Shown here: piece by piece, positions 33,071 to 41,141 of the stretch
Numbering within the stretch: the first letter of the stretch is position 1
How the letters are laid out: each line of letters starts with the position of its first letter
Assembly (NCBI RefSeq): GCF_020509005.1
Contig: NC_063012.1
Location: 8,742,001 to 8,806,000, forward strand
Direction: 5' to 3'
Source: Fulvia fulva
Lineage: Eukaryota > Ascomycota > Dothideomycetes > Mycosphaerellales > Mycosphaerellaceae
DNA: 64,000 nt
Notes under the pieces: model-generated
The model's database searches: none
What the model saw: only the letters and a program-made list of their open reading frames with translations
What the model was told of the DNA's origin: nothing
Program-made: the position numbers and the translations under genes

Positions 33071-33590
33071 TGTTAGGGCGAGAGCCTAGCCTATAAGATG
33101 CAAGGGTGAAAGCGAGAATATAGGTGCGAAGTGTAGATACAAAAGGGTATAGTATAATTGCTATACAAAACGAAAGACGAAGAAAGCAAGAGAGGCCTAG
33201 GGAAGGCTAGATATTTATACGCGACCCTCGCGAGTACGTGTCCCCGTATTAACAGGGCTAACCCGTACGAAGCCGCGCTTAGTAGCTTTGCTCAAAACCT
33301 TATTCTAACCTGCCCTACGTTCCGAGTCTTCCACGTGCTTCTTCTAGGGTCTAGCGTAGTCGCGGGTGCTCGCGGGAGTGCCGTGAGTTACATAGTCACG
33401 AGCCGAAGTGAATCTGTTAAGGTTTAGTAGAGGGGTGAATTTGGAGGGCTAGGTCCCGTAGTGAATATGACGGGGCATATGATTCTTGGCGCTTACACAC
33501 CAAGCTAGACTATCACTTCTTGACGACTTCTGAGCACTCTGAGGCTCTTCTGTCCCTACCTTCTATACACTCTATAGGGAGACTATGACA
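33071..33590 (-). repeat. Gypsy-D solo LTR (520 bp), reversed
   Basis: Starts tgttaggg and ends gactatgaca, the reverse complement of the D LTR. It is the longest D LTR here and contains both blocks that D1 (77 bp) and D2 (104 bp) have lost. It is less RIP-damaged than the D1 and D2 LTRs. The flanking 5-mers do not match (tttca on the left, gagca on the right); instead it lies between two 312-bp copies of Copia-B sequence. Confidence 0.9.
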
Positions 33591-33902
33591 GAGCATCTAG
33601 TTCCTTTTGGATTGCTTCCTTCTAAAGATGTCCCCATTTCTTATTATTTATAGCATCCTTATAGGATTTTGGAATTAGGACCTCTTGCTTATATATAATA
33701 GCTTCTATAGTTACTATAAAGGCCATTTCCTTAACTTCTTCTAGGAATTCGCTATCCTATAGTATTGAACTATCTACTGATTATATAGCTATACAGAAAG
33801 CTTAGTAAAAAGTAGTAAGGTTCTCTAAGAGGTCTATTACTTCTCCTACTTTAGTAGTTAGTTCGGGCTTAGGGACTATAGATTTTAGGGTTTTCTATTT
33901 CA
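33591..33902 (-). repeat. 312-bp duplicated Copia-B segment, copy X2
   Basis: gagcatctagttcc...ctatttca, the second copy of the segment found at 26297-26553 plus 33016-33070. It continues rightward into ordinary Copia-B sequence (tgtcatagccc). Confidence 0.92.
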
Positions 33903-34445
33903 TGTCATAGCCCTTAACATTATAGTCAGCCTTTCTCTTTCTAAGGGATGATTTAGGGACCGTTACTTATAACCTAGTAACGTCTATTTCCTAGGGATCT
34001 AGGGAGCTTCTCTTAATTAGCTAATCGATTTTCTGAAATTCCCCTACGTTCTCCGGAGGTTAAGGAAGTTATATAAACAGCTTTCTCGGCTAAGCGACTT
34101 TAGGGCTCTCAATTAGCTAATCTATCTCGGGGGTACTCTAATAGACGCCTAAATAGTAGGTAGATTGTCCTAAGGATACGTTCTTCCTCGGCCTTCCTAA
34201 GGGCTTCCTAGCTAGTATACTACTTAGTAGATTTAATGTTAGAACATTAAGACCTATATCACCTCTAGGCTAGTCCTTAAAGAAGTCTATATATATATGT
34301 TATTTAACAGCTCTTATGTCTAGTTCCTAAAAGAGCTAGGCTTTAGCTATGTTTTTAATATACCTAATAAACACTACTTCTTTACCCCTATTTATTAGCT
34401 TGTCACTTCTTACCTATTAAGGTTAGGATCTTATGTCTATATAGA
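33903..34445 (-). pseudogene. Copia-B integrase C-terminal relic
   Basis: RIP-damaged. On the minus strand the frame from 41584 (GYEAIVY) continues across the Gypsy-E insertion as IDIRS, showing that both pieces belong to the same gene. No intact frame. Confidence 0.8.
34441..34445. repeat. 5-bp TSD of Gypsy-E (left copy)
   Basis: ataga before the left LTR, repeated at 41515-41519 after the right LTR. Confidence 0.95.
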
Positions 34446-34817
34446 TGTTATGTCTCGTTCCAGGGCTAGTCTCAAAGAGGAGATCAGTCAAGTCACGTGG
34501 CGGTATTCTTTGGAGAGGCTGAAGCAAGCTGAGCGAAGATGAATGATTGAGATAGAAGTCGTATTCCAATCAGTGAGATAGTAACATGAGTTGAACGCCT
34601 CGAAGCCATAAGGGCATCTCGTCGTTCCTAAATACAAAGGAGACATCGCCATTCCAGGCGATGATCAATGTGATCAGTGTGATCAGTGTCGCTGAGCATA
34701 CTGATCACTGAGCACTGATCACCCCTGTCACGTGACAGGTGATCAGTTCTAGTGAGGCAGGGTCCCGTGACTCTACAGGTGAGGGTTGTGGGGCAGCGCG
34801 CTGCTTAAACCGTAACA
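34446..34817 (-). repeat. Gypsy-E 3' LTR (372 bp)
   Basis: tgttatgtctcg...ccgtaaca. It contains a cluster of GATCA motifs (about 34662-34745) and a perfect 16-bp palindrome cctgtcacgtgacagg at 34724-34739 with an E-box CACGTG core. Any promoter for the antisense ORF would have to lie in or just after this LTR. Confidence 0.95.
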
Positions 34818-34831
34818 CCATCCCCTTTTTA
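34818..34831 (-). other. Gypsy-E polypurine tract
   Basis: On the minus strand ctaaaaaggggatgg directly precedes the LTR start TGTTACGG, the expected plus-strand primer. Confidence 0.75.
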
Positions 34832-34902
34832 GCCTAGCTCAGTCCCTTGAGCTTACTTATGATGGTGACGTCCCCAGGTCTGTTTCTTCATGGCTTTCTG
34901 CG

Positions 34903-35460
34903 ATGCCTAACCCACAACGCCCTTCTAGCACAATCCGTCGCCGTCGTCTTTACGATTTTGTCGAGTCCGCGGGCGAAGTCATGGTCAAGAAGTGTTCGTC
35001 GTGCGAGAGGCATGGTCGTGTGTGCAAGGTGCACATTCGCTCTGGAAAATGTAGCGAGTGTCTTCGTCGTGGCCAGCGTTGCGACGTAAAGGTGACTCAG
35101 TCGGAGTTCAAGAGGTTGGCGGAGGAGAAGGTTCGTCTTCGGGAGAAGATCCAGGAGTCCCGGGCTGCGCAAGAGGAGGCGATGCGCATACATGAAAAGG
35201 CCTTAGAAGACCTCAAAGTCGCAAGGGCTCGGGAGGAGCGCCTGCGCCAGCAGATGGACTTGATCGATCGCCGTGCTGAAGAGGCGATCTCCGTCGAAGA
35301 GCGGAGTATTGAGGAGCAGGAGGCCGCGGAGGCTTCTTCACTGCTTCCGGAGGTGGAGACCGTTGGTCTCTCATTAAGCCTGTCTCCTAGCACCTGGGGT
35401 GCTCTAGAGGGTTTCGGTGACGACTTCTGGGAGATCCCCGAGCTGCTGCCGGCGGGTTGA
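34903..35460 (+). CDS. Antisense ORF of Gypsy-E: Zn2Cys6-like cluster plus coiled coil (185 aa)
   Basis: Not a standard retrotransposon gene. Lies on the strand opposite to gag-pol, 85 nt inside the 3' LTR, and overlaps the last 24 pol codons (35387-35460). Seen: six cysteines at 31, 34, 41, 50, 53 and 60, spacing C-x2-C-x6-C-x8-C-x2-C-x6-C, which fits the fungal Zn(II)2Cys6 binuclear cluster; a basic N terminus (IRRRR at 11-15); a charged helical stretch at about 67-143 that looks like a coiled coil; and an acidic, hydrophobic end (DDFWEIPELL, 173-182) resembling an activation segment. The ATG has G at -3. Inferred: a DNA-binding regulator made by the element. Alternatively a CCCC-type zinc protein of other function. 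The minus strand is also open here, so ORF length alone proves nothing; the cysteine spacing is the main evidence. Confidence 0.7.
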   Translation: MPNPQRPSSTIRRRRLYDFVESAGEVMVKKCSSCERHGRVCKVHIRSGKCSECLRRGQRCDVKVTQSEFKRLAEEKVRLREKIQESRAAQEEAMRIHEKALEDLKVARAREERLRQQMDLIDRRAEEAISVEERSIEEQEAAEASSLLPEVETVGLSLSLSPSTWGALEGFGDDFWEIPELLPAG

Positions 35461-38400
35461 CGGGTACGTTTGCGTTGTGGTATTCCTGTATTCTTTGCTG
35501 ACAGCTCCGTAGGTTCGCTTTTGGTTCCCAGGTATTTTCTGATTCGTCGTATCCTTTCCACTTGACAAGGTATCGCTGACCTTTTTTGTCCAGGATTTTT
35601 TCGACCTCGAATTCGGTTTCTTCCTCTGGCTGGTAATGAAATGATTGTTGGCATGGTGTTCCGGGGTCCGCTGGTTCCAGCATAGATATGTGGAATACTG
35701 GGTGGATTTTTGCGTCTTTGGGCAGCCGTAGTCGGTAGTTGACTGGTCCTCGAGATTCTTCAACGAGAAATGGTCCGACTTTCACATGGTCCAGTTTCTT
35801 GGTCTTTCTTCTTGTTCTGAGATTTTTGGTGAGAAGATAGACCTTATCCCCCTTCTTTAGCTGAGGTGCCATTTGTCGTTTTTGTCGGGAGGTTGATAGT
35901 TTCCCCTGGCTCTTCTCGATTTCTTTGCTGACAGTTTCGTGTACCCTCTTTAGGTCTTGTGTCGTGGCGATAGCTCTGTCAGCTTGTGGGTGTTTTCCTT
36001 CTTCGCCAAACAGTGTAGGATGTTTTCCGTAGTTTGCGAAGAATGGTGTCTCGTCCGTCGTCTCGGATTTATGATTGTTCAGTGCTAATTGCGCCATGGG
36101 TAGGAGTGATACCCAATTGTCTTGTGCGTAATTTACGTAGTGTCGAAGGTATTGTTCCAGTGTCTGGTTTGTTCTTTCCGTTTGTCCGTCCGTCTGCGGA
36201 TGGTACGCTGTCGACAGCTTGTGTTGTATGCCGATCGTTGACACTAGAGTCTTCCAGTAATTCGATGTGAATAGCTTGTCACGGTCGGTGATGAAAACCT
36301 TAGGGAATCCGTGATATCGAACTAGTCTGTCGAGAACAAGGTATCCGAGTTGCTCTGCGGTATATGTCTCGCTCGCTGGTATGAAGTGTGCATATTTGGT
36401 TAGGCGGTCGACCATGACTAGAATCATGTCGTAGGTAGTGCCTGTTGCCTTGTCCGCTGAGTTGGGTAACTTGGTAATAAAGTCCATCGTTACTTCATCC
36501 CACGGTTGTGTCGGTGGTTTCCTGAACTGTATTTGTCCGTACTTCTCGTGTCGTGCAGCCTTGTTCTGTTGACAGTGCACGCATCGTTTGATGTACTGTA
36601 GCACTTTCTGTCTCATCTGCGGGAATGAGAAGCTCCGCTGCATGACCTCGAGAGTTTTCGTGGTTCCAGGATGTCCATATGTTGGATTGTCGTGATGTTG
36701 TCGTATGCATTCTTCTTCTCGTTCCCTCGGTACCTGGTACTTCCCGTGTGCTAGTGGGAACTGTTCCGTGGTATCCTGAAGGACTTGCACTATGTTGTTG
36801 AACTCCTTTGTGTTGGCGCTCAGACTCCCGTCGTGGTTAGTCTTAAGTACTTGTTGCCGTACCGGTTCTTTGCCTTCCATGTAGTCGCTTCTTCGGCTTA
36901 GTGCGTCGGCCCTACCATTGTCTTTGCCGGGTGTATAGCGGATTTCGAACTTGTACTGACCGAGCAGTTCCGACCAGCGGGACTGCCTTCGTGTTAGCAC
37001 TTTTGTCGTAGTGAAGTAAGTGAGATTCTTATGATCAGAAAGAATCGTCAGCTTGGGTGCTCCTTCTGCGTATACCCTCCAGTGCTGCATCGCAGCGACA
37101 ATGGCGAGAAGTTCCTTGTCATGGATGTCGTAGTTTTGTTCCGCGGGTGTCATTTTTCTTGAGTAATAGGCCACCGGGTGTCGTTTCCCATCATGTTCTT
37201 GAGTAAGGCATGCTCCTATGGCCATGTCCGATGCGTCCGTCTCGATCTGGACTTCTTTCGTACCGTCGAATAGTCGTAGCGTAGGTGCTGAGGCGCATTG
37301 TTCCTTGAGTAATTCGAATGCTTGCTGTTCTTTGGTGCCCCAGGCCCATTTGGTATCCTTTCTGGTGAGTGCCGTCATTGCCGCTGCTGTCTTGGAGTAG
37401 TCCTTAATGAACTTGCGGTTGTAATTCGCTAGTCCCAAGAAGGATTGTACGTCCTTGACGTTCGCTGGTTTTGGCCACTCCCGGATGGATTGCGTCTTTG
37501 CTGGATCGATTCTTATCCCCGTCGTGCTTATAATAAAGCCGAGGAACTTGACTTCTTTCTTGTGGAACTCGCATTTTTCTGGTGCCGTCTTGAACCCTGC
37601 TTGTGTGAGTCGTTCGAAGACGTCCCGGACTTTCTTAACGTGATCTTGGAGCGGTCCTTTCGTGTATACCAGTATGTCATCCATGTAGGCGATAACGCAG
37701 ACGTCGAGAAGATCTCGTAACGTCTCGTTAACGAGGTCCTGGCAGGATGCTGGTGCATTAGTCAAACCCATGGGCATGACTAAGAATTCGTAGAGTCCAT
37801 ATCTTGTCCTGAATGCGGTCTTCCATTCTTCGCCTTCCGCCATGCGGATTGCGTAGAATGCGTCTCGTAAGTCGATTTTGGTGTACCAGTCTGATCCAGT
37901 AAGTCTGTCTTGTGCTTCTTCGATGTTCGGTAGTGGATATCGGTTCTTTATCGTGACCTCGTTCAACTTTCGGTAGTCTTGTACGAGTCGTAACTTCCCG
38001 TTTGGTTTTGGAACAAACATACATGGAGTTCCCGCGCTAGAGGTGGATCGTCGTATCCATCCTTTGGCGAGTTTCTCCTTCAGCCATTCTCGTAGGGTTT
38101 CTAGCTCTTTCTCGGACATTTGATATAGGGGTCCCCATGGAGGCTCTTTCCCTGGCTGAATGTTTATTTTGTGGTCCCATGGTTGGTGTTTAGGAAGTGC
38201 GTCTTTGCCTTTTTCCTCTTCAAAGAGCCTCTTCCACCTGAGGTACTCCTTGGGAATGCTCGGTTCCGATATGCGGGCATTCTTCGATGGTGCGTTACTT
38301 CCATCCGTTCCAGTGATTTCATGATCCGGCGGCCCCACGCCAGTATCTATCCCGGTCGAAGGTGGTTCCTGGTTCCTTCTGTTCGGCGCAAGCTCGAATG

Positions 38401-38872
38401 CGTTGAGCTGTTTCCTTGCCTCATCTACCGCCTCTCGCTGTCGACGCGTAGGTTCAATGCCGATAACGCAGTTGCATTGCTTAAATGTGAGTACTCCTCT
38501 TCTCCAGTCGATAACTGGGTTGTGCTTTCTCAACCAAGGCATACCTAGTACTATGTCATGACTGGCCATATCAGTGACATCCAAGGTAATATTCTCGTGG
38601 TGCTGTTGGATAGCCAGTGGCAATGGTCTCGTCTCCCATTCCACGCTAGGTAACGATGATCCATCTACTGCGATCAACTCGTAACCCCATTTCTTCTTCA
38701 GGGTAGCTAACCCGTTTCTGGTAGTGAAAGACTCGGAGATAAAGTTCCCCGCTGCTCCTGAGTCGATCATGACACTGGTTCGGTGTCCGTTGACGATTGC
38801 TTGTGTTTGGAAAACTGTGTTTGATGTCGATGCCTGAGCTTGAGTGTTGCATAACTCCCTTTGGGTGCTCAT
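35387..38872 (-). CDS. Gypsy-E pol: protease-RT-RNase H-integrase-chromodomain (1161 aa)
   Basis: Copies the element RNA into DNA and integrates it. Domains: aspartic protease DSG at 37-39 and IVLGMPWL at 107-114; RT with RYPLPNIEE, LVMPMGLTNAP and YMDD at 396-399; RNase H from TDASD at 545 to ADALSRR near 655-661; integrase zinc binding (HHDNPTYGHPG, then C764 and C767); catalytic D797, D863 and E899 (TDGQTERTNQ); and a C-terminal chromodomain at about 1087-1132 (EVEKILDKK, YLVKWKGYDESENTWEP), which in chromoviruses directs integration to modified histones. Starts with ATG at 38872, overlapping the gag TGA as ATGA, so translation may be by termination-reinitiation. The last 24 codons overlap the antisense ORF. 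No RIP stops. Confidence 0.96.
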   Translation of the reverse strand: MSTQRELCNTQAQASTSNTVFQTQAIVNGHRTSVMIDSGAAGNFISESFTTRNGLATLKKKWGYELIAVDGSSLPSVEWETRPLPLAIQQHHENITLDVTDMASHDIVLGMPWLRKHNPVIDWRRGVLTFKQCNCVIGIEPTRRQREAVDEARKQLNAFELAPNRRNQEPPSTGIDTGVGPPDHEITGTDGSNAPSKNARISEPSIPKEYLRWKRLFEEEKGKDALPKHQPWDHKINIQPGKEPPWGPLYQMSEKELETLREWLKEKLAKGWIRRSTSSAGTPCMFVPKPNGKLRLVQDYRKLNEVTIKNRYPLPNIEEAQDRLTGSDWYTKIDLRDAFYAIRMAEGEEWKTAFRTRYGLYEFLVMPMGLTNAPASCQDLVNETLRDLLDVCVIAYMDDILVYTKGPLQDHVKKVRDVFERLTQAGFKTAPEKCEFHKKEVKFLGFIISTTGIRIDPAKTQSIREWPKPANVKDVQSFLGLANYNRKFIKDYSKTAAAMTALTRKDTKWAWGTKEQQAFELLKEQCASAPTLRLFDGTKEVQIETDASDMAIGACLTQEHDGKRHPVAYYSRKMTPAEQNYDIHDKELLAIVAAMQHWRVYAEGAPKLTILSDHKNLTYFTTTKVLTRRQSRWSELLGQYKFEIRYTPGKDNGRADALSRRSDYMEGKEPVRQQVLKTNHDGSLSANTKEFNNIVQVLQDTTEQFPLAHGKYQVPREREEECIRQHHDNPTYGHPGTTKTLEVMQRSFSFPQMRQKVLQYIKRCVHCQQNKAARHEKYGQIQFRKPPTQPWDEVTMDFITKLPNSADKATGTTYDMILVMVDRLTKYAHFIPASETYTAEQLGYLVLDRLVRYHGFPKVFITDRDKLFTSNYWKTLVSTIGIQHKLSTAYHPQTDGQTERTNQTLEQYLRHYVNYAQDNWVSLLPMAQLALNNHKSETTDETPFFANYGKHPTLFGEEGKHPQADRAIATTQDLKRVHETVSKEIEKSQGKLSTSRQKRQMAPQLKKGDKVYLLTKNLRTRRKTKKLDHVKVGPFLVEESRGPVNYRLRLPKDAKIHPVFHISMLEPADPGTPCQQSFHYQPEEETEFEVEKILDKKGQRYLVKWKGYDESENTWEPKANLRSCQQRIQEYHNANVPVNPPAAARGSPRSRHRNPLEHPRC

Positions 38873-41124
38873 TCCTTGGGAGTCGATCCTTTTCCCGAAT
38901 GGTATGTGGTTCGCTGTGCTTCGTGCCTAGTAGCTTCGGCTAGAACCTGTAGCCCGTTGCCTTGTGTCCACACTTGTAGTCTGTTGCGTTCCTGGATCTT
39001 TTGCGATTCTAAGTAGAGAGCCCGTACGTGCTGTACTGCTGTTCGTAGTTCATTGGAGACGAATGTTCCTGCTGGTGTCAGGTATCCGGCACCCGTCACC
39101 TTGCTTCCTATAGGTGGCCGTTCCATAACTGCCTTCGACAGGTCCTCAGTGTTGCTCATGGTTGGGAAGCCCCAAACCATGCCTCTCATCGTGTCGAGCG
39201 TCTTGTCAAATTCGACAGGATTTAAGTATCTTTTGCCTGAGAACTTCGGTAGGAATTCTTCGTGTCGTCGCTGGAGGTAGATGATTAACTCATGGAGTTT
39301 TCTTGGCGCGTCTACCGTGAACGTATATATTTCGTTTTCGTCGTCTGTATCGCTCTCTTCTCCTTCGGATGATTCTTCGCTAGAATCTTCCGGATCTTGT
39401 TCTTCGGCGATGTCGTCTAAGCCCGGGTCTCTTTGTGCTTCGGATGGTGGTGGCGACCACGATCCGTCCCATGCTGGGTCTTGGTTTTCTTTGTCGTCGT
39501 CGTTAAAACAAGATTCGTCGATGTCCACTTCTTGGAGCTTCGAGTTTTGTCTGTGCTGGGCTCCCAGGGTACCGCGCGGTTGTTGCGGCCAGTATCCTGC
39601 TCCTTCTTTGGCGGAGTAGTGGGTTTGGCACGAGTCCTGGTAACAGAAGCGCCAGTGAAGGCCTCCGTGACCGTGTCGAGATTCCCTCTCGACTTCGTGG
39701 TTGACTCCTCGTGCCATCATGCCAAACAATCTCTCTTTTCTTCCTTCTGCTTCAATGCGGCTCGTCAGGGTCCACCATTGAGTATGCAGTTGGTCGTAAA
39801 AAGGCTTGCATAGTAACTGCAGCCCTTGTTCTTCTGCTTCTTCTGTAACTTCGTCAAGTAGGAGGATTGCCTTGTCCACGCAGGACAAGACTTCCTTGGT
39901 CCTGGGTAGTATATAGATGGTTTTAATCCTCTGGAGATCTTCCTCGAGGTTTCGTTGCACCCGAAGAATCTTCCACTTGACGTTGTCCCGAGATTGTTGG
40001 TCATTGGGTGGTAGTGGATGTTGTTGTACATGGTAGCCTCCTCTTCCTTGCGAGGGGTCCAGGAGAGATGTCGCAACCCGGTTGCTGTCCTTCTCCTCCA
40101 CTCTCTGAGTATAGTTGAATTGTCGGGGTCCAACGCTGCTCCCAGATTTGCCCACCGTGGGTTGCATCATGTTGAATTGCTCGCGGCGCACCATATTTTT
40201 ACCGCGGCAATCCCTTGCCATGTGGCCTTCCTTGCCACATGCGTAACACGTTAGTTTTCCTTTACCTTTGAAGGGTCTTCCGTTGCCCTTGCTTTTGTCG
40301 ATCCTCCTTCCTCGCTGGGTAGCGTCCAGTTCCATTGGCTGTGGTCCATAGTAGGGCTGGCTTTGTCGCTGGAATCCTCCCTTCGCAACATACCCTCCGG
40401 TATTCCTGCGGTCTGGGATAAATCCTGCCATGCCTCCTACTTTGGAGTCGTATCGTTTTTCCTGGTATCGCTCCCAGAGTTGATCATCGATATCGATCGA
40501 TGCTTTCATCAACTGCTCGAGGCTAGAGATCGATCCTCCGTGTCTCATAAGCTCGTCCTTGACCGAGTCCTTGAGACCACGTCGGAACATAGTCATCAGC
40601 GCCGTCTGGTCCCATCCGGTGATCTGTCCATACTCCTCGAATTTGGCCGCATACTCTGAAGTAGAAGTCTTCTGTTTCAGGTGTTGGATAATGCGTACGG
40701 CTTGTTGTACTTCGTTCGAGGTTCCAAAGATAGACTTCATCTTGTCCTTGAAAAGGGTGTAGTTCCTGAACATTCCGGTGGGGTCGTGTCGTCCCATACC
40801 GTCAAGGTATTCCTTGAGATAGGATTTGATCCAGTTTTGCGCACTTCCGCGAAGGAACGTGATGGCGAAGATAGTTCTTTTGTCGGAGTCGACTGGGTTG
40901 AACATGAGGTACATGTCCATCTGGTTAACCCAATCGTCGTATTTGGCCCTATCGCCATGGAAGAGATCCGGCTTGGCAGCCTTAACGTCCTTCTTCCTTG
41001 GGATGGAGTCTTCGTCATCAGACTCATCGTCCTTCGTGGTGGTCTGTCGAGGTGGCGCACGGCGGATGCTTCCTGCTTCGCTGGGGGCGGGTGTTCCCCT
41101 ACCAGCTGCTTGAGTAGCGCTCAT
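38869..41124 (-). CDS. Gypsy-E gag (751 aa from its first ATG)
   Basis: Structural nucleocapsid protein. The ATG at 41124 (MSATQAAGRG) is 17 nt inside the LTR; the frame is open further back into the LTR but without an ATG. An acidic N-terminal segment (DDESDDEDS, 32-40) precedes a retrotransposon gag fold at about 53-225 (DWVNQMDMYL, FLRGSAQNW), a PMELDA motif near 263-268, and a CCHC zinc knuckle CYACGKEGHMARDC at 293-306. About 445 residues follow the knuckle, including a very acidic region (EEQDPEDSSEESSEGEESD), far longer than usual for a Ty3/Gypsy gag. Ends in TGA at 38871-38869 within ATGA. Confidence 0.92.
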   Translation of the reverse strand: MSATQAAGRGTPAPSEAGSIRRAPPRQTTTKDDESDDEDSIPRKKDVKAAKPDLFHGDRAKYDDWVNQMDMYLMFNPVDSDKRTIFAITFLRGSAQNWIKSYLKEYLDGMGRHDPTGMFRNYTLFKDKMKSIFGTSNEVQQAVRIIQHLKQKTSTSEYAAKFEEYGQITGWDQTALMTMFRRGLKDSVKDELMRHGGSISSLEQLMKASIDIDDQLWERYQEKRYDSKVGGMAGFIPDRRNTGGYVAKGGFQRQSQPYYGPQPMELDATQRGRRIDKSKGNGRPFKGKGKLTCYACGKEGHMARDCRGKNMVRREQFNMMQPTVGKSGSSVGPRQFNYTQRVEEKDSNRVATSLLDPSQGRGGYHVQQHPLPPNDQQSRDNVKWKILRVQRNLEEDLQRIKTIYILPRTKEVLSCVDKAILLLDEVTEEAEEQGLQLLCKPFYDQLHTQWWTLTSRIEAEGRKERLFGMMARGVNHEVERESRHGHGGLHWRFCYQDSCQTHYSAKEGAGYWPQQPRGTLGAQHRQNSKLQEVDIDESCFNDDDKENQDPAWDGSWSPPPSEAQRDPGLDDIAEEQDPEDSSEESSEGEESDTDDENEIYTFTVDAPRKLHELIIYLQRRHEEFLPKFSGKRYLNPVEFDKTLDTMRGMVWGFPTMSNTEDLSKAVMERPPIGSKVTGAGYLTPAGTFVSNELRTAVQHVRALYLESQKIQERNRLQVWTQGNGLQVLAEATRHEAQRTTYHSGKGSTPKE

Positions 41125-41130
41125 CCTGAG

Positions 41131-41139
41131 GGCGTTCAA
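41131..41139 (-). other. Gypsy-E primer-binding site (self-priming type)
   Basis: On the minus strand TTGAACGCC starts 2 nt after the 5' LTR, within the 17-nt leader. It is complementary to GGCGTTCAA in the LTR (plus 41287-41295), located just downstream of a TATA-like box. No tRNA 3'-end complement is seen. Confidence 0.65.
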
Positions 41140-41141
41140 AG

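Noticed and set aside
35097..35654. Minus-strand ORF of 185 codons opposite the antisense gene of Gypsy-E
   Set aside because: Overlaps the pol end in another frame and the Zn2Cys6-like ORF on the other strand; no motif, whereas the plus-strand frame has the six-cysteine pattern. It is a reminder that length alone is not evidence here.
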